The position numbers and the translations under genes are program-made. 64,000 nt of DNA from Pseudorasbora parva (taxonomy: Eukaryota > Chordata > Actinopteri > Cypriniformes > Gobionidae). The DNA lies in contig NC_090182.1 of NCBI RefSeq assembly GCF_024679245.1, forward strand, positions 25,144,274-25,208,273. Reading direction: 5' to 3'. The notes below the pieces were generated by a model. That model saw nothing but the letters and a program-made list of their open reading frames with translations. It was not told the DNA's origin and did no database searches. Each line of letters starts with the position of its first letter. Position 1 is the stretch's first letter. Below are positions 39,501-51,614 of this stretch, in pieces.

Positions 39501-42285
39501 CAAAGCCATTTTCATCAGATTAGGCATAAGATTAATAATAAATGTGTATATATTGTAAATTAATATAATTCTATTTTTAACATTCAATAAATATATATAT
39601 TTTTTTTTTAACTCAGCTTTTTCAGCCTGTATTGGGCATAAGATTAGTATTGAATGTGTTCATATTGTGATTTTAATAAACTTAAAACTTTGATAAATAG
39701 TAAATTAAGTAAGTAGATTATCTTAAAAGAACTTCTTAAAATGCTCATATGTAGATCATAGAAATCAAAATTTTCTCGGGGGAGCATGTTAGAACCCCCT
39801 AACATTTGGGATCTTGGTGATTATAAACCTGCCTACATTATTGGGTATGATTAATGCATGTACAGTATGGCCATGCAGTAAGGTGTTAATATTTGCTTTA
39901 TAAGTAATGATAAACAGCCAATATCTTAGGGGTATGCATGTTTGTAAGCTATTAGTTAATAGCGCAATTTGGACCCTGAACTAAATAGTGTTAACATTTT
40001 TTCTACAGGCCTAACCTCACTGGGGGCTGAGCCCCCCTAAAATGATAATCATAGAAACACCCCTGATTTTCACCATCATCACCCGCGTGTAGTGCCAGAA
40101 GACGCGAATGAGAACATCTGTCTCTGTGCACTCATCCCGAAAGCGCGCAGTCTCACAGCGCGCAAATAGAGTTCTCTTTCAAGTCTTGCGTTTGAACGGA
40201 CAAACCCACAAAAAAAGTATGTCAACATGTCCATCTTGATGAGTCTCTAGTAATATTGTTATCTACTTTTTTTGGCCTTCAGAACATCTTAAAATACACA
40301 TATGTAGATCCTAGAAATCTACATTTTCTCAGGGGAGCATGCCCCCGAACCCCCCTAAATAACTCACATCTGGAATCTTACTGATTATAAAAGAGTGTCT
40401 TTTTTATGATTAAGGGATGTAGGCCCTACGGTGACACAGAATAAGCCATTAATATTTGATTTGTAAATAATAATAAACAACCGATATCCTGATATAGAAA
40501 TGAAACCTGACCCTAAAGTGTTACATATGCTTTGTTGGGGGGGGGGGGGGGGGGGCTAACTGCTTAGCCTGCACTGGGGCCCATCATTAGTAAGTTACGC
40601 CACTGACACAGTCGTCGTGATTTACTATCTAACAGGGGACCTGAGTCAGTGTGTGTGTGTAACGTAATCACTATTCAATAATGGCCTGCAATTAATACAT
40701 TAGAGAGCTATTTCTGCTTGATTTAACCCTTTAAACTCAGGTATTGCTGTAAAAACTCTAAATATTTGCAGTGTGTTTGTGATGATAAGAAATGTCACAG
40801 CAAACACACAGGCGTCGTGATTTACTATCTAACAGGGGACCTGAGTCAGTGTGTGTGTAACGTAGTCACTATTCAATAATGACCTGCAATTAATACATTA
40901 GAGAGCTATTTCTGCTTGATTTAACCCTTTAAGCTCAGGTATTGCTGTAAAAACTCTAAATCTTTACAGTGTGTTTGTGATGATAAGAAATGTCACAGCA
41001 AACACAGAGGCGTCGTGATTTACTATCTAACAGGGGACCTGAGTCAGTGTGTGTGTAACGTAGTCACTATTCAATAATGACCTGCAATTAATACATTAGA
41101 GAGCTATTTCTGCTTGATTTAACCCTTTAAGCTCAGGTATTGCTGTAAAAACTCTAAATCTTTGCAGTGTGTTTGTGATGATAAGAAATGTCACAGCAAA
41201 CACACAGGCGTCGTGATTTACTATCTAACAGGGGACCTGAGTCAGTGTGTGTGTAACATATTCACTATTCAATAATGACCGGCAATTAATACATTAGAGA
41301 GCTATTTCCGCTTGATTTAACCCTTTAAACTCAGGTATTGTTGTAAAAACTCTAAATCTTTGCAGAGTGTTTGTGATGATAAGAAATGTCACAGCAAACA
41401 CACAGGCGTCGTGATTTACTATCTAACAGGGGACCTGAGTCAGTGTGTGTGTGTAACATATTCACTATTCAATAATGACCGGCAATTAATACATTAGAGA
41501 GCTATTTCTGCTTGATTTAACCCTTTAAACTCAGGTATTGCTGTAAAAACTCTAAATCTTTGCAGTGTGTTTGTGATGATAAGAAATGTCACAGCAAACA
41601 CACAGGCGTCGTGATTTACTATCTAACAGGGGACCTGAGTCAGTGTGTGTGTGTAACGTAGTCACTATTCAATAATGACCTGCAATTAATACATTAGAGA
41701 GCTATTTCTGCTTGATTTAACCCTTTAAACTCAGGTATTGCTGTAAAAACTCTAAATCTTTACAGTGTGTTTATGATGATAAGAAATGTCACAGCAAACA
41801 CACAGGCGTCGTGATTTACTATCTAACAGGGGACCTGAGTCAGTGTGTGTGTGTAACGTAGTCACTATTCAATAATGACCTGCAATTAATACATTAGAGA
41901 GCTATTTCTGCTTGATTTAACCCTTTAAACTCAGGTATTGCTGTAAAAACTCTAAATCTTTACAGTGTGTTTATGATGATAAGAAATGTCACAGCAAACA
42001 CACAGGCGTCGTGATTTACTATCTAACAGGGGACCTGAGTGAGTGTGTGTGTAACGTAATCACTATTCAATAATGACCTGCAATTAATACATTAGAGAGC
42101 TATTTCTGCTTGATTTAACCCTTTAAACTCAGGTATTGCTGTAAAAACTCTAAATCTTTACAGTGTGTTTATGATGATAAGAAATGTCACAGCAAACACA
42201 CAGGCGTCGTGATTTACTATCTAACAGGGGACCTGAGTCAGTGTGTGTGTAACGTAATCACTATTCAATAATGACCTGTAATATT
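36515..42285 (-). repeat. Satellite array, right arm: about 17 units in inverted orientation
   Basis: The same unit as in the left arm, read on the minus strand. Marker GGCGTCGTGATTTACT occurs at 36524, 36679, 36834, 37032, 37230, 37428, 37628, 37826, 38024, at the interrupted unit (38224/40612), then 40811, 41009, 41207, 41405, 41605, 41805, 42005 and 42203 (partial). Spacing is 198-200 bp except the two innermost units, which are 155 bp because the GGGGACC...TGACC part is deleted. A hAT element splits one unit. Confidence 0.96.
38227..40605. mobile_element. hAT-type non-autonomous transposon, 2,379 bp
   Basis: Begins CAGGGGCGTAACTA and ends TAAGTTACGCCACTG. The 8-bp flanks ACACAGGC (38219-38226) and ACACAGTC (40606-40613) form a target duplication with one change, the hAT hallmark, and removing the element restores a normal satellite unit. 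Inside are a TCGGGCGAAAAT block near 38977 suggesting a nested hAT fragment, a (GT)n run at 39147-39171, a G-run near 40540, and two diverged copies of a ~200-bp module (39735-39930 and 40276-40496). The ORF at 38820-39173 has no transposase signature. Confidence 0.88.
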
Positions 42286-43159
42286 CAATAATGTAAATAC
42301 ATTGGTGTACCTGACAATAATCTTAAATGAGAGATGTGGACTGATCATATACTGTAATTATGAAGACACAACAGAGAATGAATTTCTTAAAGAAATGACT
42401 TTTCTGTAATGTATTAGGTATTATGTCTAAGGTATATTGTGTTTGTGTGTGTGTGTGTGTGCCTATTGTGATACCAGATGCCTGAGTAAACAAGTTAACT
42501 TATTTTAATGTGTTGACTAAAATACTAAAACACAAGAAGACTTGTGGACTAACTAAGTGTAGTGTGTTACTTGATGTTACATCTTGTAACTTTATTGCGA
42601 CTGTGTAATAAATATATTTAAAAATAAGCTTCAAAATAAATTAAAGTATTAAAGTATATTCTAGGTTACAAATAAATACTTCTCAGTACATTCAAAAGAA
42701 CACAGTTATTATAAAAAGACATATTATTACTTGACACATTATATAGTCTGTACGAAGCTTAACTGCATTTATGTTATTTATTTGTAAAGACATGTAATGG
42801 TGGAGATGGCATATATATATAAAATGAAGACAGACTTGACTGCCAGCTCACTTCACATTCACACACAGCTCCACTGCAGACTAATGGAGGTCCCCTGTTG
42901 GATAGGTAGACATCGGTCACACACAAACACACACAGCTCCATTAGAGTCTATGGAGGTCCCCTGTTGGATAGGTAGACATCGTTCAGGTCCCCTCTTGGC
43001 ATATTTTTTAAAAAATAAAAAAATGCTTATTTGAAATTATATTATGAATAAGGACCTTAAAAGAAAATTTTGTATGTGATTTTTGTTTCTTCAAAATGAC
43101 TAGAAACACAGGTCCCCTCTTGGATAGTGTAGAGTGATAGTCCCCTCTTGGTAATATAG

Positions 43160-43162
<3 letters not shown>
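42286..43162. other. Right flank of the inverted structure
   Basis: AT-rich sequence to about 42840, then GGTCCCCTGTTGGATAGG (42889 and 42956) and GGTCCCCTCTTGG (near 42986 and 43111) motifs that mirror the left flank. No gene. Confidence 0.6.
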
Positions 43163-43234
<72 letters not shown>

Positions 43235-43290
43235 CGTTCGCGCGTGCGTGCGTGCGTGCATGCGTGCGCGTGCGTGTGTGTGTGTGTACT
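43163..43290. repeat. (TG)n/(GC-GT)n microsatellite
   Basis: TG repeats grading into CGTGCG repeats. Alternating purine-pyrimidine sequence; ORFs here are simple-repeat readings. Confidence 0.96.
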
Positions 43291-45676
43291 GTTTTCAAAC
43301 CTGGCACTTTAAAACCCGTTTTTCAAATGATCAGCCAAAACGCATAAAAATGTTGTCGTGTAAACATACCCTATGTTTCCCTGTCTTTCTTTCATGTCAA
43401 TAAAATCTCATCATGGCATCATTTTCCTGCAGCTTCAGAATAATTATTCTCATAGTTTTATAGATCAGACGACTTCAAAAAAGGATCAAATCAGTCCTGA
43501 TGGTCTTTTGCTCTTTCTCTAATTCCCTTCACTTTTTCATCCTGTCATTCACTTTTTGTATGGCATTAAGGCAATTGCATCAGACAGCCAAACGATTGAG
43601 ATCATTAAGCGAACTGATTTAATGAACAGGAAGCGTCCTGCTTGGCCATGGCAGGTGTGCGATACTCACACAGACAGGCACTAATTGATTTCTCAGCCAG
43701 TGATTTCCCCGGATAAATATATGAGGGCCCAACACCTCCACAATGCGAGCCGTCAGCTCAGGTGGCTGTGAAGGTGCTAGCACAGCATAAACAGTGCACA
43801 AGGCATGATACGCAAATCCATCAACGCTAAAAGAGCGTCTTTGTTTACCTCATATGGCCTCCCAGCATTCTCGCCTGTTGCCACGGAGACTCTTATATCA
43901 CAGTCAGGGCTTGAAAAGTGATGGTATGATGGCTGAAATGAGGAATGGCTGCTGTATTGTATACAACATGGTTTTATATCTTCTGGTTTGACTGTCCATA
44001 TCCTATTTTTCTACTTTTTTGTAACCCTCACAATAGCATTTTATTTTGTCTTTTACTTATTGTTATTAATTATTAGGTAATGTGTGTATGTGTGTGTGGG
44101 GTGATTGACGATTCACCACTAGGAATGCAACATCTCAAAAATACTTATCTTTCATATTAGGTGTTTAATGTATGAGGCCCAAGTGTGTGTATGTCCTCTA
44201 GCTATTCACTTTCAAATGTGTTTCAATATTAAAAGTCATATAGTGTATTCCAGCCTTAAGTGACATGAAAATCCTAAAAAAAGCAATTCAATATTTGCAT
44301 AACATCTTGTCAATGAAGATGGCTTCCTCTAGACTTTAAAGGCAGCATGAATGCCTGTACTGCTATTGGTGCATATGAGTCATATAAAAATCGTCATATT
44401 CACAAATTGAACAAACATGAACCCGAATTTAAAGTTGACTAGCTATGCCAATTACAGATTTAGGAGCTGTTGTTTTTTCATTAATGTAAGCATCCACTAG
44501 ACTGACGTGTTTGACCATTGTCCTCATGTCACATCTTTTGTAAAAGCACTATATAAATAAAGTTGACTTGACTTGACTTTCTCTGTGTCTCACACATGAC
44601 ACTCCATTCTAAAAACACGGTGCTCAAGTTAAAAAATGTGCAGTATTTAAAACAAAATTATATATTCCACTGCCCTGCGTCCTTGCTTTTCTACACAAAA
44701 ATGTGTTCTGTGTAAATGGTGCCTTAGGGTGTAAATAAACTGTAATTAATCATAATAAGTGATGGTACAGTTTGTGCATACTTAGTACAGATTTGTTTAC
44801 TGTTACTGAAGAATAGTCTGCCAGAAAATGCTAATCATTTTGCTGTTTATGAGGAGACTGAGTTTTGCGGGAGGGTGATATGGGAGGTGGTGTAATCCAA
44901 TAAATTTCCAGGGCAGTATGACAGTGAAAAAATAATATAATATAATATATATGAAGGTGTCTACCACATAATGTGCATCTTTTGATCTTTATTTAATTAA
45001 AAAATTCGAATTGTTATAAATTATTTACAAATAATTATAAAATTATATAAAGCTTATTATGCTTCTCTTGGGGAATTTTTATTTTTTTATTTTTTGTCTG
45101 ACCAAAATACTTTAATGCACATCACACATAATTACAATTTCTCAAAGTGGGAAATTTCTAAAGTAGAAAATGTATGGGAGTGGTTGCAAGAATTGTATTC
45201 CTTTTTCTCAATTGCTATGTCACAGGTGTCTATAGTATTTGTCTGTCGATACCTTAGGGACCATCAAATACATATTTACCCTTCTCTTTACTGAGGTCAC
45301 TGTTGAGGATGGAGAGAGCCAATGATTGGCAGCCGTGGTGACTGGCACTCATTATTAGCCTTGTGACTGTTTTGCAACCAAGTCCAATTCCATTTAACTT
45401 AACCCAGCTATTGCTGTCAACCATTAATTTCTTTTGATTGATTTTTAATGCTTGTCAGCTAGTCCCATTTGGGCTGAAGCAATCCCAGCCTGTCTCGGTC
45501 TCTTTCTTTAACCTGCACGTCTCTGTAGCAGATCACATTAATTTCTGTGTTTCCTGCACCTTTTATTAGCGAGGGCGAGGGTTTCTCTGTTACATAACTG
45601 TTGTACTAGATGTATTTCGACTGTGGATCAAAGACTAGACGCAGTTCAGAAGTCATAGCTGCTCTTCAGTATATAC

Positions 45677-45759
<83 letters not shown>

Positions 45760-46720
45760 GAATACCCTCCATCCCTCTCTTTTATCCACCCTCATCGGTG
45801 AGAGCTTCTGCCTCTTCACCTTGTCTTTATTTTCTCCTCCTCTCCTACATAAGCGTACCAATTGAATGGCCATGTTGCAGGCAAAGTTCATAAGTGTTCA
45901 CAATATTTCTATTTTCCCTGAAGGAATTCATCATGAGTCAAGTGATTATAATTTGTTCCCTGAAATTTGTCATGTCTGTGTGCGGGGGTGTTCGATGTTC
46001 TGGAACCTGGCGAGGTATCGACTCCATCAATCAGTATTACAGTGGTAACGTTCTGAAAGCCCTACATCCAGCGGTAGGCAGCGGGATGGAAAGACAATTA
46101 TACAGGGAACATGGAATGAGCGAGAGAGACAGATGGGGGTTTTAGGCATTTAAAAAATGCCAAGCACACATATCTTTGACTCACTTGTTTTCTACCTTTC
46201 CATCAGTTGGTGTCAGTCGTTGTTCTTAACAGTGTAATTTGTCCCTATAGACCCGCCATGGTTCAGAATATTCAAAAAAAGGGTAAATGTTGTGTGCCAC
46301 ATGCAAACAAAGGAATCCAGAGACATTTAAACTGAAATAATCTCAGCCTGATAAGGCAATTCTCTCCAGTCAAAAAATATGATAATTAAGTCATTCATAA
46401 TATCATTACCAACAATTTATGCAAACTTGCTGTAAATAATAAATCTTTGCCTGTCTATCTCTACATGTTCTGTCGAATATATAGACATGTGGATCTTTAT
46501 CCTTAGAAAAACTCCCACCATAATTGATCAGAAAGTCTAATTAAGTTTCACATAAATACTCACAAATAAGACAGATTTGAAGTTAAACATGCTTCCCTGC
46601 ATCATAAAGATCTTTATCATTGAGAGATTGGTCCAACAAGTCAAACAAGGCTTCTTAGTCAATACACAAAAGTAATTTTGAGAAACTGTGTTGTCTACAT
46701 TGTGTGTTGGCTATGAGTAT
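43291..46720. other. Intergenic, mostly unique sequence
   Basis: Contains a LINE-type 3' end at 44527-44579 (AGCACTATATAAATAAAGTT followed by TGACT repeats) and a (TA)n tract at 45679-45754. The rest reads as ordinary upstream sequence; I see no exon with flanking splice sites. Confidence 0.45.
45679..45754. repeat. (TA)n microsatellite
   Basis: About 75 bp of TA; gives Tyr-Ile ORFs on both strands. Confidence 0.96.
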
Positions 46721-47182
46721 ACAATAGTGGGTATAAAATCAGTATCTTTTATATCAGTATAAAAGACACCTGTCCAAAACATCAAACAGTCACACTCCAA
46801 ACTCCACTATGGCCAAGACCAAAGCTGTCAAAGACACCAGAAACTAAATTGTAGACCTGCCCCAGGCTGGGAAGACTGAATCTGCAATAGGTAAGCAGGT
46901 TAGTGTAAAGAAATTAACTGTGGGAGTAATTATCAGAAAATGGAAGAAATACAAGACCACTGATAATCTCCCTCGATCTGGGGCTCCACGCAAGATCTCA
47001 CCCTGCGGGGTCAAAATGATCACAAGAACGGTAAGGAAAAATCCAAGAAAAACACAGCGGGACCTAGTGAATGACCTGCAGAGAGCTGGGACCAAAGTAA
47101 TAAAGGCTATCAGTAACATCAGTAACACATTACACCGCCAGGGACTCAAATCCTGGAGTGCCAGACGATTCTCCCTGCTTAA

Positions 47183-48187
47183 AGCAGGACTTGGCAACTT
47201 TTGCTCTCGGGGTCCCCCTACAGTTGGGAAAAAATAATGTCCTCAACTACTGTCGTAAGCTCTGTCATCCTACAACAGGGGATGCCATCGCGCATGCATT
47301 TGTTGACATGACAGCCCTGATAGCCCTGAACTAGTGATGCGTGGGTCGTCTCATAACCCGCGGACCCCGTATGTCTATTTAATGGTCGCGGGTGCGGGGC
47401 CGGTTTTATATACAGTGGTGCGGGGCGGGCCAAATAACTTCATAAAAGCGTCCCCGCGGGTTGGTGCAGCACTAACAGTTTAACACTGCAGGAGGAGTTC
47501 ACATGCAGGTGTTCTTCTGGCGTCGCGTGTGAAATGTCTTCATCCCAGGTACAGTTAGTGGCATATGTTTCAGCATGTCATATGAATATAATTTCATGGG
47601 TTTTATTTTTTTCAAATGCCAAATAATCACGATGCTCACGTTTACAAGCCAGCATCATTATAGTAGTCTATTGTTACCGTTTTACAGAATCTATATGATA
47701 CTTCAATTCAATGTTTGAGTGGTAGCTCACCGTAACAAGCATGACAGCATCTGTCGGGCACGCCTCCTTCAGCTCACGCCAACGAGCAAACGCTGGTCCA
47801 ATGCTGATCCTCATCCTGCCTTTAATCCCATCACTTTTTCGTTTCCTCTTATTGCTTTCCTCCAACAAAACCTTTTCTTTCTTATTTGTCTGTGCTGCTT
47901 CGGACATGACTATATTATCCGGCGAACAAAGTTGGGCTCGCACGTCCGAATGTAAGGAAGTGTGGGTGTTGGTGGAAGTGACGTATATGCCGTAAAGCTG
48001 TCGAATTTTGTAGTTCTTTTTTTTCTCGGGTTACTACCCGAAACCCGAAGTTTAAAAGTACGATTAAAACCAGTACAGACCCCATCAAGCTATGGCAGAC
48101 GTGTCATTCAACCTATTGTAAGTTGATGTATCATCACAAGAGTCTTGAAAATATATTTTGAAGGTTGAAAAGTTACCTAGAGCTGCT
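47183..48187. mobile_element. TTAA-target element (about 1 kb) nested in a Tc1-like gene
   Basis: Starts AGCAGGACTTGGCAACTTTT and ends AAAAGTTACCTAGAGCTGCT; TTAA lies on both sides (47179-47182 and 48188-48191), and removing it rejoins the interrupted transposase frame. Inside, 47330-47470 is GC-rich (ACCCGCGGACCCCG, GGTGCGGGGC) and looks like a further nested fragment. The ends suggest a Kolobok- or piggyBac-type element; no transposase is recognisable. Confidence 0.82.
47674..47943 (-). other. Short basic ORF inside the TTAA element
   Basis: A minus-strand open frame of 89 codons. A likelier start is the internal ATG of MSEAAQTNKKEK. It contains a basic cluster NKRKRKSDGIKGR and then FARWRELKEACPTDA. 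Just after that block is a sequence resembling a splice donor (ACG|GTGAGC). It could be a captured exon fragment carried by this repeat family. I cannot name a function. Confidence 0.25.
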
Positions 48188-48470
48188 TTAAGCCAGTACA
48201 TGTCTGGACCTGTCTGAAGTTTGCAAGAGAGCATTTGGATGATCCAGAAGAGGATTGGTAGAATTTCATATGGTCAGATGAAACCAAAATAGAAAAAAAC
48301 TCAACTTGTTGTGTTTAAAAAAGAAAGAATGCAGAGTTGCACCATACCTACTGTGAAGAATGGGGTGGAAACATCATGCTTGGGGGCTGTTTTTCTGCAA
48401 AGGGATGACTGATCAATGTAAAGGAAAAAAATTAATGGGGCCATGTATCGTGAGATTTTGAGTAGAAACC

Positions 48471-51330
48471 ATTCTTGCTACATTAATTACCCATAGCAGA
48501 TGTATACAGGTGGAGCTGGGGAAAGTGAAGGGATTCTGAAAGCGTGCTGCAACTACTCCAGCAAATGCTTACCAAGTATTTGAAGATTGAACAGTGAGCT
48601 TATCTGTTCACAGAGAATGATGTGATTGCAATCAGACTGAGTTAATGACCTGTGCCATCTAGTGTTTCATGACAGAATTTTGTATTTAAAGCCACAATGA
48701 AACGGAAGTAGCAAGATATCTTTCTTCCATATTATAACGTACATCTGAGTGTAACGGATTATCGAAAAAGAAAAAATATGTGCAGAGACTTTGTATCAGT
48801 TGATTGGAGTTGCACACAAAATAAAGAATTTGACATGAACTGACCCAAAAATGTAATTTTGTATCTTCAAATAGCATTTAAAAAAGCATATATTTCAGGT
48901 TGATCCAATCAACGTGGACACTGACTGTTTCTATGGGACAGCAGCTGCAGTGACGTGATAACTTTACTAAGTGGCAACTGTCTCTTTTATTTTGAAGACG
49001 GGACTTATTCCACCATATTGTGCATTGCAGTTTCTCTTATGCGAGAAATTTTGCTTGGTATTTAGTCTTTGGTCTTTTTTGAGTTGTTTAATGAATTGTA
49101 ATTTAAATAAATTCAACACTGATAAAGCATTATGGGAAATAAAGTGTTCTTTAACCCTAAGCCACAATTGTTAATTTATTAAATATGATGGATAAAATAT
49201 AAACTGCATTTCTAAAGGTGTCATTTAACATCTAATATAATATGCCTGTCTGTTATGTGATTAGTGGTATGGACATAATGCTAAACTTATGCAAATGTTT
49301 GAGTCTCCCTGTGAAACCAAATGCTGGAGGAATAAACTGGAGGAAAATATGTAAATTAAATATGATTCTGAGAATTAGTATTATGTCTAATGCACATAGA
49401 AAAGAAAGAAAAAAACATATGCTAGCATCAACCATGAGTTCTTTGACAGTGGACACCATCCTGAAAAAAATAGAGATATATTAATTATGTAGGCCTCAGT
49501 GTGCACAGGGCAGAGAGAACAAGCTGTGTGTACAATAATCAAAACATCTTACGTAATGTGTGGAACTCATTTTCCAAGCCTCTAACTACTTGCTCCTTTT
49601 GCCTTGATGTCTAATAGAGGTCTTTTGGGTTGAATATGATACAGGCTTAATGAGAAAGGCCTCCTCACCTTCTCAATTTCCAATGAGTAATTGAGCTTCA
49701 TGGTAAGAAGCTGGTGTGGCGGATTGCAGCCCATATGCTTCATCTTGCCTCATTTGTGTGTGCCTTTCTCTTGAACTTGGTTCATAATAAATGATACTTT
49801 CTTTTTTACACTTTGCAGATGATGGTAGGTTCTCAGATGTTTTCTTTCATTTTCTGCAGTGCTACATCTCACCAGATTTCCTCTAGTCTTAAAGATGTCA
49901 CAGAAGGCAGATACTGTATCTATCATGTTTTATCATTTGCGCATTGTGCGTGTTAAATCGAAGACAGGAAAAAAAGACTCTAGTTTCTCACCCCACACCT
50001 ATTTAATCGCTTAAATTCTATTCAGTGAAAATATGCTAATTGGATCCTCTTTTTGCATGAGACAATGCTTAAAGGAAAAGCAATTTTTTCATTATCCAAA
50101 TTGCCAGGGTCTGATAAATGAGCTTATCCTTAATCCTAATTATGTCAAAGGCAGGATTTGCAGCCATTTTTCATAAACAAGTAGGGAACTTCACAAAAGA
50201 CTTGACAAAGTAATATGGATAAGCAGCTAAGCCCATGCACATTGCATTTAAAACACCTGATGCCAATACACAGTCAAAAAAAAGGTGCAGGACGCTATCG
50301 TTAATTTACATAATTGGGGATAGTAAAATAAAGTAAACTGTGACATGTTATGCCTAAAAATTATTCTTACAGTGCACTACCAGTACAATTAATACAATTT
50401 CTGTGACCAAAATTATTCAGACACTTTGACCCGACCCTGTTTTGTCTAAGTGTTTATTCTTTAATTGCTAATGCAACCTTTTACACCACAGACTGAACAA
50501 AATGAAGCATTACTTGGTAATTGGTTGATCTAAATTGGTATTATTAATTGCCTACATAAATTTAACAGCTGACAGCTGATTGTTCCAATTGTACCATTTT
50601 CTAAACTATAATAAATAAACTATGAAAATGTGAAAAAGTGGTGAATGGTGTCTGGATAAACTTTGGTTTGACTGTAGTTTCACTGCAGAAACTATGGTTG
50701 GTTGAGCTGAGCCCAGATAGGTTTGCTCATCAACAAGCATTAATGTTATGACAAATACAAATGCATTTTTACTGTACCCTCAGGCATGTGATAACTAAAC
50801 CTAGAGGCATGATATAGATCCACTAATATGAGCATATTTGAGGGGCTCATGTTTGAGAATTACTGTAGTGATGCTGCGACAGTGACTGGCATGTTGTTTT
50901 CTTGCAGTGTTTGCCAGCAGGTAATCTCTATTGCACTGAAAGTGCAGTGGATTATAAATAACCCACTGTTGTTCTGAATCAGCCCGAAAGCTCTAATCTT
51001 GTCATTGCTCTCTCCAGCTCAAAGTGGCTGTGAAGCCGGCTGTGCAGCTTTAAGTGGTAGAGATTGCCCAGCAGCATCATAAAGAATGGTTTCAATGCCC
51101 GATTCTGCATGTTACCAACTATCACGTTTTTAATTCCAAATTGAAATAGTGTCCCCCTAGTTTCAAAGACATGGCTCAAGACTAGCTGTTTTAACTTAAA
51201 GAAACTTGCACTGCATTGTTTTGTCTCACAATCTTTTTTTAATTCTTTAAAAAAAAAAAAAACACTTAAATGCCCTAATTAGGGTCTAATCATAGGTGTA
51301 ATTTGTGGGTGGTACGGGTGGGACTAACAT
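48471..51330. other. Intergenic upstream of gria1, nothing recognised
   Basis: AT-rich, apparently single-copy apart from the duplicated stretch at 49262-49400. The short ORFs lack any signature. Stretches around 49560-49800 look less decayed and could include conserved non-coding elements, but sequence alone does not show that. Confidence 0.35.
49262..49400 (+). repeat. Copy A of a dispersed duplicated segment
   Basis: GTGGTATGGACATAATG, CTTATGCAAATGTTT and further blocks down to AGTATTATG recur in the same order at 53461-53700, where a LINE tail with an (ATT)n run interrupts them. Both copies keep an octamer-like ATGCAAAT. Confidence 0.7.
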
Positions 51331-51614
51331 GATCTCATGGTCATGCGTATAAATAGTACGAGTGTGAAATCTCGTAGAATGGATACGCCAAAATGAGTTG
51401 GCTTGCAAATGCTACGCAGATTTTTGCATGCATATGATACACACTTTATGGCATGCATATGACACGCTCTTGGGTAGGTTTAGGGTGGTGGGGTGGGGGG
51501 TTCATATGTATAATACGCCATAACGTGCGTATCATATGCACGCAAAACTCATTTTGGCATATACATTACACGAGATTAATAAACTTGTACTATTTATACG
51601 CAATTTCGTGAGGT
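51331..51614. mobile_element. Palindromic MITE
   Basis: Inverted ends GCGTATAAATAGTACGAGT (51345) and ACTTGTACTATTTATACGC (to 51602) with a CACCACCC-type core read as GGTGGTGGGGTGGG at 51484-51500. The interior repeats ATATGATACACACTTTATGG and its inverted form. Same family as 523-735 and 52140-52330. Confidence 0.8.

Larger units (their letters stand above)
26556..42978. repeat. Giant inverted structure with satellite-array arms (about 16.4 kb)
   Basis: The left end carries GTCTACCTATCTAACAGGGG followed by ACC (26556-26578). The right side carries the inverted motif twice (42889-42911 and 42956-42978) with one mismatch each. Inside, a ~198-bp unit is tandemly repeated rightward (27565-31572) and leftward (36515-42285) around a 4.9-kb centre whose edges (31573-31965, 36109-36514) are inverted copies. 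The array/centre junction is the same base on both sides. The arrangement recalls fold-back elements with repetitive inverted arms, or an inverted duplication of a satellite. I see no transposase that clearly belongs to it. (TG)n tracts lie just outside both ends. Confidence 0.85.
46809..48470 (+). pseudogene. Tc1-like transposase pseudogene split by a TTAA element
   Basis: From ATG at 46809 the + strand reads the start of a Tc1-like transposase (MAKTKAVKDTRN), then a TAA, then in the same phase [11 protein letters not shown], a helix-turn-helix region and [37 protein letters not shown]. At 47179 the frame is cut by the TTAA element (47183-48187) and resumes at 48192 with KPVHV, LKFAREHLDDPEEDW and WSDETKIE, the first catalytic Asp. 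Further stops follow and similarity fades near 48470, before the second and third catalytic blocks. It belongs to a different Tc1 subfamily from the copy at 24.7-26.3 kb. Inactive. Confidence 0.85.

Noticed and set aside
27565..42285. Regular repeats resembling a CRISPR-like array
   Set aside because: The whole ~198-bp unit is repeated without unique spacers, the DNA is vertebrate, and there are no cas-like genes. It is a satellite.
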